DNA of 64,000 bases from CAWBQO01 sp963790965. Its GTDB lineage: Bacteria > Bacteroidota > Rhodothermia > Rhodothermales > DASSAV01. How positions within the stretch are numbered: position 1 is the stretch's first letter; each line of letters starts with the position of its first letter. The stretch lies in contig CAWBQO010000006.1 in the NCBI GenBank assembly GCA_963790965.1, positions 620,001 through 684,000 of the forward strand, in the 5' to 3' direction. Below, piece after piece: positions 16,970 through 24,764 of this stretch. The notes under the pieces were generated by a model that was not told where the DNA came from, searched no databases, and was given only the letters and a program-made list of their open reading frames with translations. The position numbers were made by a program, and so were the translations under genes.

Positions 16970-19900
16970 GCCTCAATCGCACCTCAGAGGCATTGAAAGG
17001 ATCAGGTCGCGAAGTCATTGCGCAAGAAGGGGCAAGCCTCAATCGCACCTCAGAGGCATTGAAAGGTCCTTCACCTTCGCGAGCGCCTCCTTTAGCTCCC
17101 TGCCTCAATCGCACCTCAGAGGCATTGAAAGATGCGCGGCGCATCACCTGCACTCGCTCGCGGAGGTGCCTCAATCGCACCTCAGAGGCATTGAAAGAAG
17201 TGCGGCGGTGACGATGGTGGAGCGTAGCGGAGGGCCTCAATCGCACCTCAGAGGCATTGAAAGCTCTGGAATACCTTTGTCATGGTCGGGATGTGACGAA
17301 GCCTCAATCGCACCTCAGAGGCATTGAAAGGTCCACTTCGCGGCATCGGCCATTCCTGCGGTCACGGCCTCAATCGCACCTCAGAGGCATTGAAAGTCGG
17401 TTTCTATGATTTGAATATCGCCGCTCGCTCCCGCCTCAATCGCACCTCAGAGGCATTGAAAGCTGTGCACCGTAACCGCCCGTCCGAAACGCGCGCGCAG
17501 CCTCAATCGCACCTCAGAGGCATTGAAAGGAAGGTGAGGCCGCGCCGGAATCCTCTGTGACGGCGTGCCTCAATCGCACCTCAGAGGCATTGAAAGGACG
17601 GCAAGCTGTCGGAGCATTTTAGTCTGTCGGAGCCTCAATCGCACCTCAGAGGCATTGAAAGGGGTGACGATGGTGGAGCGTAGCGGAGGGCAAGCGGCGC
17701 CTCAATCGCACCTCAGAGGCATTGAAAGTGAACGCTTCGTAGGCCGTCACGACGAAACGCCCCTTGCCTCAATCGCACCTCAGAGGCATTGAAAGACATA
17801 GGCAGCACGCGAGAGGTTCGGGACGGTCGTTGCCTCAATCGCACCTCAGAGGCATTGAAAGGAGGAGTGTCCTGGCCGAAAGCATCGGCAGGAAAAAGCC
17901 TCAATCGCACCTCAGAGGCATTGAAAGGGACAGGCTTTCGTCGCCAAGCTACCTGTGCGCCTAGCCTCAATCGCACCTCAGAGGCATTGAAAGCAGCGCT
18001 TTTTATGCAACACAAAGCGCCCGAGAGGGGCCTCAATCGCACCTCAGAGGCATTGAAAGCGAGTATGATTACGATAGGCTGCGAAACTCGCACGGCCTCA
18101 ATCGCACCTCAGAGGCATTGAAAGATCACGTCGATGAGCGGGTAGTGTATCCAAGCGCAAGGCCTCAATCGCACCTCAGAGGCATTGAAAGTTTGTATCG
18201 CGAGCGAGTGGTCTTTCACGAGGCTAGCCTCAATCGCACCTCAGAGGCATTGAAAGTGATCTGCTCCAAGTGCAGCCGCGCGGCCGTAATGAGCGCCTCA
18301 ATCGCACCTCAGAGGCATTGAAAGCTGTCTACGTTGCCGCCGGCTGCGCCGAGTACGTGGCGGCCTCAATCGCACCTCAGAGGCATTGAAAGGCGGAGAA
18401 GTTCGAGGAGGAGCGCAGCCTCAAGGCTGGCCTCAATCGCACCTCAGAGGCATTGAAAGCAGATGCAAGACCGACACAAAATCACGCGCCACAGGCCTCA
18501 ATCGCACCTCAGAGGCATTGAAAGGTAAAAGCCTCGAACGCAGTCACCACGAAACGCCCCTGCCTCAATCGCACCTCAGAGGCATTGAAAGAGGTCGGCG
18601 CGGTGATGATCGCGCACCTACTGCTGGCGCCTCAATCGCACCTCAGAGGCATTGAAAGCGGCATCCAGGCCACAGGCGGCAACTACCACCACCACGCCTC
18701 AATCGCACCTCAGAGGCATTGAAAGACATCACCTTGCTGCAACAACCTCCTGTGCCACAACGCCTCAATCGCACCTCAGAGGCATTGAAAGCACGTTGAG
18801 CGTCTGGAGCGTGTGGACATAGTCCGGGGCCTCAATCGCACCTCAGAGGCATTGAAAGTTGTTCGTCCGCATGGCGCAAGGTCGGAAGCCGTCAGGCCTC
18901 AATCGCACCTCAGAGGCATTGAAAGCGTCGAAGAGGACGGGCGAAATCTTCGAGATCGACGGCCTCAATCGCACCTCAGAGGCATTGAAAGATGCCGAGG
19001 TACTCCTTGACGAGGCGTTCCGCGGCGTGCCTCAATCGCACCTCAGAGGCATTGAAAGTCGATGATCACGCCGATATTGTCAGAAAGCGTATCAGCCTCA
19101 ATCGCACCTCAGAGGCATTGAAAGGGGAAGGAGGCACCTGGGAAGGAGGCAGGTGGCTGGGCCTCAATCGCACCTCAGAGGCATTGAAAGCGGCGACGAG
19201 CTTATCATATATGCGCGCCTTAATCTGCCTCAATCGCACCTCAGAGGCATTGAAAGTCAGCGCCTCGAAGTGCTTGCGCTCGAACGCGTGCGGCCTCAAT
19301 CGCACCTCAGAGGCATTGAAAGACGGAGGAGTGCCAAGCGGAGAAGAATATTTGCAGGCCTCAATCGCACCTCAGAGGCATTGAAAGCTCCAGAAGCAGC
19401 AATTCACTACAAGTCCTAGCCCAGCCTCAATCGCACCTCAGAGGCATTGAAAGCGCGCGACAGGACAGGCATCGTGACGTATTCAGTCGTGCCTCAATCG
19501 CACCTCAGAGGCATTGAAAGGCACCTCGTAAGTCTTTACCTCCACCCCGTTACGATGCCTCAATCGCACCTCAGAGGCATTGAAAGGAGTTAACTCTCAC
19601 CACCCCGAAACGCTCGCGTATCGCCTCAATCGCACCTCAGAGGCATTGAAAGTACAGGGTACAGATGGACAACGCCCTGATCAAAGGGCGCCTCAATCGC
19701 ACCTCAGAGGCATTGAAAGCACGCCTGGAGCTGGAACGCGTGAACGACGAGGCGCGGCCTCAATCGCACCTCAGAGGCATTGAAAGCCGATCGGAGAGAG
19801 GGCGTGAACCAGCGCGCGATCACGCCTCAATCGCACCTCAGAGGCATTGAAAGCCAAACAGCGCGACGAGTGGCGGGAACAGCAGATAGCGCCTCAATCG

Positions 19901-21115
19901 CACCTCAGAGGCATTGAAAGAATCGATAGAGACTTTCAGCGCGCCGGTCGCGAAACTGCCTCAATCGCACCTCAGAGGCATTGAAAGAGATCGAATAGGA
20001 TAGCCAACAACTCTCCGGCGTGTCGCCTCAATCGCACCTCAGAGGCATTGAAAGTTGCACCAAATTCCTCCAAGCCATTTTCCATCCTCCGCCTCAATCG
20101 CACCTCAGAGGCATTGAAAGTTGCACCAAATTCCTCCAAGCCATTTTCCATCCTCCGCCTCAATCGCACCTCAGAGGCATTGAAAGGTGGCTGGTGCAGC
20201 CGGTAGCCTCCCTTGCCGTCGCGCCTCAATCGCACCTCAGAGGCATTGAAAGGTAGCCGATCCCGCGGCAACGCGCCCGGCCCCGAAGGCCTCAATCGCA
20301 CCTCAGAGGCATTGAAAGGTAGCCGATCCCGCGGCAACGCGCCCGGCCCCGAAGGCCTCAATCGCACCTCAGAGGCATTGAAAGTACCACGCGGGCGTAT
20401 CTGTCCTAGCTCACAGAATGCCTCAATCGCACCTCAGAGGCATTGAAAGTGACTTCGGAAGACGCGGAACGCGCAGTACAGCGCCCGCCTCAATCGCACC
20501 TCAGAGGCATTGAAAGGGGAGGTTGCTGCTTATGCTGAAACGCTGGATGTTGGCCTCAATCGCACCTCAGAGGCATTGAAAGATGATTGCGCACTATCCG
20601 ACACAGACGTGACCGTTTGCCTCAATCGCACCTCAGAGGCATTGAAAGCGCTGCTGGAACTCAATGCGCCACAGGTAGCGCCATTGCCTCAATCGCACCT
20701 CAGAGGCATTGAAAGAGCGTGCGGGCGGTCTGCGAGATGTTGCCACCTGCGGCCTCAATCGCACCTCAGAGGCATTGAAAGGCGCACGATGCGCACGAGC
20801 CCGGGCGTTGCCGCCAGGGCCTCAATCGCACCTCAGAGGCATTGAAAGGACGGGGCGCATTGCTCTTTTCCGCGTCAACCGCGAGCCTCAATCGCACCTC
20901 AGAGGCATTGAAAGCCGTGAACACTACGGAGTCCGCCGTCACGTAGTCCGCGCCTCAATCGCACCTCAGAGGCATTGAAAGTAAATAGCCTGCTGTTCAA
21001 AGGCTTCAGCGACCTTCAGCCTCAATCGCACCTCAGAGGCATTGAAAGGGGTGACGAACAACATCATGGAGATGATCGGCCCCATGCCTCAATCGCAGCT
21101 CAGAGGCAGTTAAAC
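16970..21115 (+). CRISPR. CRISPR array: 63 repeats, 62 spacers
   Basis: By direct count there are 63 repeats of 30 bp (GCCTCAATCGCACCT followed by CAGAGGCATTGAAAG) and 62 spacers of 35-38 bp. The first 62 repeats are identical by eye; the last (21086-21115) has four substitutions at repeat positions 13, 24, 26 and 30, marking the leader-distal end. The repeat can form a GCCTC/GAGGC stem directly before the 8-base ATTGAAAG handle, as in I-B systems. Spacers at 20055 and 20121 are identical, as are those at 20253 and 20319, giving two tandem spacer-repeat duplications. Spacers at 17198 and 17662 share 27 bases with an offset; spacers at 17729 and 18525 are diverged homologues. Confidence 0.98.
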
Positions 21116-21321
21116 CCAGTATCTGCGGCGTAGGACTGTGAGTACCCGTCCGCCTCGATGGGGGCGCTGGAATGGTCCCGCTCTTTGGAACAACCGCTGT
21201 GCTGGTGCAATCTCGGGTTGTCGGTGTGTTCGATTCTTGAGGCCGCCCTCGTTTGTGGAGGGTCATCGGAAGACGAGTACGCGACTCCTTTTAGTAGCGC
21301 CTTCTGAGCCGATCTGGCGGG
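21116..21321. other. Gene-free stretch between the array and the inverted repeat
   Basis: About 206 bp after the degenerate last repeat. I see no gene, repeat or terminator in it. Confidence 0.5.
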
Positions 21322-21391
21322 ACCTGCGCCTCCGCGGCAATGGCGAAGGTCCCCGGCAGATCGGCTTTGAGCGTTCGATTGAAGCTCCCTG

Positions 21392-21646
21392 TTAGGGCAC
21401 CTGCACGCCGGACCCCACCGGCGATTCTCCTCCATTCGGCGGCTCCATGCCGGCGAGGGCTTTTGACCGGAGCGTCTGCGCCTGCTCCTCGGTAACCATC
21501 CCGTAGCGCTCGTAAGAGCCGAGGTAATTCAGAAACAGCAGCGCGTCGCACTCGGACGATAGCGGCTGACTCAGGAGCACCTCAAATCGGCGGTCGATCT
21601 GCGCGTTCGCGCGGGCAATGTCGGCTTCGTCTCGGCGTCTGGACAT
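21392..21646 (-). CDS. Small protein downstream of the sigma factor, left copy
   Basis: An 84-residue protein (MSRRRDEADIARANAQIDRR, then FLNYLGSYERYGMVTEEQAQ) encoded 10 bp after the sigma-factor gene in the same direction, so probably the same transcript. It is mostly helical with a Gly/Pro-rich end. I do not recognise a family. It has no membrane segment and no zinc-binding anti-sigma signature, so it is not an obvious anti-sigma factor, although its position would allow a regulatory role. An identical copy lies at 24271-24525 in the right arm. Confidence 0.6.
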   Translation of the reverse strand: MSRRRDEADIARANAQIDRRFEVLLSQPLSSECDALLFLNYLGSYERYGMVTEEQAQTLRSKALAGMEPPNGGESPVGSGVQVP

Positions 21647-21656
21647 CGGTGGGCAC

Positions 21657-22328
21657 TCAGTTAAAGGATTTATCGAGAGCGGCATCGCCTTCGCCGAGCG
21701 CGCGGGCGCGGAGCGCCTTGCACTCGCGCAGCCGCGCGCCGGCCTTGCTCGCGTAGGTGTAGACGAGCGAGATCGGCAGGCCGAGCCGCTCGGCGATCTC
21801 GCCGAAGGACTGCCCCTCCATGAAGCGCAGCATCGCCACCTGCCGCGTGAAGGGCGCGATCCGCTGGATGGCCGCGAAGAGCGCCCGCTTGTCGGACTCC
21901 TTGTCGAGGTGCTCCTCCGGCTGCCACTCCGAGGGCAAGAAGCTGTCGTCATCGTCATCGGCGAGCGCCTCGGTGTAGGCCGGGCTTTGCTTGTAGTGCA
22001 GGTAGCTATGGCGGCAGACGACGCTCAGCCAGTGCGTGAAGCGCTCCGGGTAGCGGATGTAGCGCATCCCTCGCTCGACCTTTGCCGAGACGCGCTCGAC
22101 CGTCGCGTCCTCGTCGGAGGGGCTGCAGACGGGGTTGAACGCGAAGCGGAGGGCGAAGTAGCGATGGATGAACCAGTAGCACCAAAGCTCGAGGTGCGGC
22201 CCGTACTCCGGGGCGTCGCCGGTCCACCAGCGGCTGAACATCTCGTTGACGCGGGCGAAGTCGGTGGGAGAGAAGGAGAGGCGCTCGGCGAAGGTGTCAA
22301 GCTCAGAGAGGGAGTCTCGCGTGTGCAT
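21657..22328 (-). CDS. Sigma-70 family (ECF-like) RNA polymerase sigma factor, left copy
   Basis: The 223-residue protein would direct RNA polymerase to specific promoters. A region-2-like segment (YIRYPERFTHWLSVVCRHSYLHY) is followed by an acidic linker (ALADDDDDSFLPSEWQPEE) and a clear sigma-4 helix-turn-helix: IAPFTRQVAMLRFMEGQSFG, EIAERLGLPISLVYTYASKAG. The order and size fit ECF-like factors with an extended N-terminus. The gene is read away from the central segment, and an identical copy at 23589-24260 is read the other way. Its promoter lies in the arm's first 86 bp or in the centre. No anti-sigma gene is recognised nearby. Confidence 0.8.
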   Translation of the reverse strand: MHTRDSLSELDTFAERLSFSPTDFARVNEMFSRWWTGDAPEYGPHLELWCYWFIHRYFALRFAFNPVCSPSDEDATVERVSAKVERGMRYIRYPERFTHWLSVVCRHSYLHYKQSPAYTEALADDDDDSFLPSEWQPEEHLDKESDKRALFAAIQRIAPFTRQVAMLRFMEGQSFGEIAERLGLPISLVYTYASKAGARLRECKALRARALGEGDAALDKSFN

Positions 22329-22414
22329 AGCGGCAGGATGAATGGGTGATTAAACACAGCCTCGGACACGAACGCTTAGTAGTTTAGTGCTGCGACGAAG
22401 TAAAGTCAATAGCC

Positions 22415-23502
22415 CGAGGCAATGTGGAAAACTTTCCCTATCACTGCTCTTTCAAATATTCGTAAAGAGCGTATAAACAACGACATCTATCCTGCCGGTC
22501 CGAGAATCTCCCTTGCCACGACAATTTATGAAGAGAAGGTAGGTTCGGCTATAATTTTGGTCCACCCTTCTGATGCATTCTGCCAAAACCATACTGCAGC
22601 GCATGATTGACGGCGACTCGGACAGAAGGGGTTCTTTCTCCCACCGAACGCGAGTTGGGGTATATGGATACAAGACGGTGAGCCTCCCCGGCTGATCTTC
22701 CGCGGCCGAAACGCGAGAACTCTTCACACCCATTCACTTCATCACCGGCACAGCCGGTAAGTTCGCGTCCATGAAACGGACTTTCTGAAGACGTTCTAAC
22801 CGCGCCCGCCGGGATGCACGGCTTCGGACCGGTGCGGCGAGCCGAACAGACATTGACGCGCGCTCCAAGAATGATCGCGTGGCACCGTGGGTCCGCCGCG
22901 CTTGCATAATGAATTGTGTTATTGAAGCTTAACCACAGAAGGGTTGGTCGACCATTGCGGGCAGAAGGCAACTCGGCAAGGAATATGATGGCCGAAGCGC
23001 ATCTTCCGCGGGTCGCATTCTGCACGCGCGCCTTGCTCGTGAAGTGGCCGTGCGCATCTCCTCCTCCGTGCTGATCCGAAACCGCGCCGAGGTACGGGCA
23101 CCATCCATACCAGCCCGCAGCCAACTTCAGAACCGACCGTCTCGCATCGTCCACCCCTTTGCGTCTCTGCACCTGATCTCTCCAGTTCGCCCACTTTTCG
23201 CCTTCTGCACCACCTGCCCATCACGCCTGCTCCTCTGATTTCTGCTTACACTCTTCCATAATGGCGGCTTTTTCTGCAGAAACCGCCGATAAATACAGGA
23301 CCTTGTAAGGCAGCCCACCTACCTTGTATCTGTAAATTGCGCCGATGCTAAATGTTTTCCGGAGCTTGCGCCCAAAACGAGACGTCCTCTTAACATGGAT
23401 CACGCTCGCTCTCCTCTCGTGCCGAGGAAAAACACTGTTGTTATTGCCTCTGCATCGCATTCGACCATACATACCTCGAAAAAAGTTTTCCACATTCTCC
23501 GT
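22415..23502. other. Unique centre of the inverted repeat
   Basis: 1088 bp between the arms, visibly more AT-rich than its surroundings (for example ACAATTTATGAAGAGAAGG). The only gene-like frame I can partly support is at 23221-23493 on the minus strand. A long minus-strand frame at 22549-23172 has random-looking composition and is not accepted. Both sigma genes are transcribed away from this centre. Confidence 0.7.
23221..23493 (-). CDS. Possible small basic protein in the inverted-repeat centre
   Basis: A 90-residue frame with a GTG start. The C-terminal half (GAIYRYKVGGLPYKVLYLSA, then VSAEKAAIMEECKQKSEEQA) has protein-like composition and ends in a charged helix. The N-terminal part is Arg-rich and less convincing; a start further in is possible. 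No family recognised. If real, it is the only gene in the centre and would change orientation relative to its surroundings if the arms recombined. Confidence 0.3.
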   Translation of the reverse strand: MENFFRGMYGRMRCRGNNNSVFPRHERRASVIHVKRTSRFGRKLRKTFSIGAIYRYKVGGLPYKVLYLSAVSAEKAAIMEECKQKSEEQA

Positions 23503-23588
23503 GGCTATTGACTTTACTTCGTCGCAGCACTAAACTACTAAGCGTTCGTGTCCGAGGCTGTGTTTAATCACCCATTCATCCTGCCGCT

Positions 23589-24260
23589 ATGCACACGCGA
23601 GACTCCCTCTCTGAGCTTGACACCTTCGCCGAGCGCCTCTCCTTCTCTCCCACCGACTTCGCCCGCGTCAACGAGATGTTCAGCCGCTGGTGGACCGGCG
23701 ACGCCCCGGAGTACGGGCCGCACCTCGAGCTTTGGTGCTACTGGTTCATCCATCGCTACTTCGCCCTCCGCTTCGCGTTCAACCCCGTCTGCAGCCCCTC
23801 CGACGAGGACGCGACGGTCGAGCGCGTCTCGGCAAAGGTCGAGCGAGGGATGCGCTACATCCGCTACCCGGAGCGCTTCACGCACTGGCTGAGCGTCGTC
23901 TGCCGCCATAGCTACCTGCACTACAAGCAAAGCCCGGCCTACACCGAGGCGCTCGCCGATGACGATGACGACAGCTTCTTGCCCTCGGAGTGGCAGCCGG
24001 AGGAGCACCTCGACAAGGAGTCCGACAAGCGGGCGCTCTTCGCGGCCATCCAGCGGATCGCGCCCTTCACGCGGCAGGTGGCGATGCTGCGCTTCATGGA
24101 GGGGCAGTCCTTCGGCGAGATCGCCGAGCGGCTCGGCCTGCCGATCTCGCTCGTCTACACCTATGCGAGCAAGGCCGGCGCGCGGCTGCGCGAGTGCAAG
24201 GCGCTCCGCGCCCGCGCGCTCGGCGAAGGCGATGCCGCTCTCGATAAATCCTTTAACTGA
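23589..24260 (+). CDS. Sigma-70 family (ECF-like) sigma factor, right copy
   Basis: Identical in protein sequence to the left copy (21657-22328) and read in the opposite direction. The sigma-4 helix-turn-helix spans roughly residues 156-205. The two genes differ by one silent base that I can see. Keeping two perfect copies implies a recent duplication or continued gene conversion. Expression of both could double the dose of the factor, or the two could have different promoters if these lie in the unique centre. The small partner gene follows 10 bp downstream, as on the left. Confidence 0.8.
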   Translation: MHTRDSLSELDTFAERLSFSPTDFARVNEMFSRWWTGDAPEYGPHLELWCYWFIHRYFALRFAFNPVCSPSDEDATVERVSAKVERGMRYIRYPERFTHWLSVVCRHSYLHYKQSPAYTEALADDDDDSFLPSEWQPEEHLDKESDKRALFAAIQRIAPFTRQVAMLRFMEGQSFGEIAERLGLPISLVYTYASKAGARLRECKALRARALGEGDAALDKSFN

Positions 24261-24270
24261 GTGCCCACCG

Positions 24271-24525
24271 ATGTCCAGACGCCGAGACGAAGCCGACATT
24301 GCCCGCGCGAACGCGCAGATCGACCGCCGATTTGAGGTGCTCCTGAGTCAGCCGCTATCGTCCGAGTGCGACGCGCTGCTGTTTCTGAATTACCTCGGCT
24401 CTTACGAGCGCTACGGGATGGTTACCGAGGAGCAGGCGCAGACGCTCCGGTCAAAAGCCCTCGCCGGCATGGAGCCGCCGAATGGAGGAGAATCGCCGGT
24501 GGGGTCCGGCGTGCAGGTGCCCTAA
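24271..24525 (+). CDS. Small protein downstream of the sigma factor, right copy
   Basis: Identical to the 84-residue protein at 21392-21646. It ends 70 bp before the outer boundary of the right arm, so the duplicated unit contains exactly two complete genes plus short flanks. Function unknown. Confidence 0.6.
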   Translation: MSRRRDEADIARANAQIDRRFEVLLSQPLSSECDALLFLNYLGSYERYGMVTEEQAQTLRSKALAGMEPPNGGESPVGSGVQVP

Positions 24526-24706
24526 CAGGGAGCTTCAATCGAACGCTCAAAGCCGATCTGCCGGGGACCTTCGCCATTGCCGCGGAGGCGCAGGTAAATA
24601 CTGCGACTCGGTCATTACCACGTCCTTCATCTCTTCCCGGCGCGCGGGCACATCTTCCTCAGCCTTGCTCTATCGGCCTTGAAAGGACGCCAGCTCAAAC
24701 GAAACC

Positions 24707-24738
24707 AGCCCGGCAAACTGCGCTTAGTCTGCCGGGCT
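24707..24738 (-). terminator. Hairpin between the inverted repeat and the S46 gene
   Basis: A 9-bp stem AGCCCGGCA/TGCCGGGCT with a 14-base loop, lying 27 bp beyond the 3' end of the minus-strand peptidase gene. The following T run on the minus strand is weak (GGTTTCGTTT). Confidence 0.45.
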
Positions 24739-24764
24739 GCACTAAATCCACCTGGTAAGCGCCG

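Larger units (their letters stand above)
21322..22414 (-). repeat. Left arm of a 1093-bp inverted repeat
   Basis: Reverse complement of 23503-24595; position x pairs with 45917 minus x. I found one difference, a silent TAC/TAT change at 21753/24164. The match ends sharply outside 21322 and 24595. Six unmatched bases beyond the inner end, a further 15-base match continues (AATGTGGAAAACTTT at 22421-22435). Confidence 0.95.
23503..24595 (+). repeat. Right arm of a 1093-bp inverted repeat
   Basis: Inverted copy of 21322-22414. It carries the second sigma-factor gene and its small partner in the plus orientation. Confidence 0.95.

Noticed and set aside
16872..21266. Many short reading frames with repeating LNRTSEALK or PQSHLRGIE peptides on both strands
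   Set aside because: They are translations of the CRISPR repeat in different frames, not proteins.
21116..21321. A transposase or insertion sequence between the CRISPR array and the inverted repeat
   Set aside because: No transposase frame, no DDE/HUH motif and no short terminal repeats were seen there.
21618..22349. 243-residue frame antisense to the left sigma factor (and its twin on the right)
   Set aside because: It mirrors the sigma gene exactly and exists in both arms only because the arms are identical.
22549..23172. 207-residue minus-strand frame in the centre of the inverted repeat
   Set aside because: Composition is random-looking, no motif, and the frame overlaps equally open frames; not supported as a gene.
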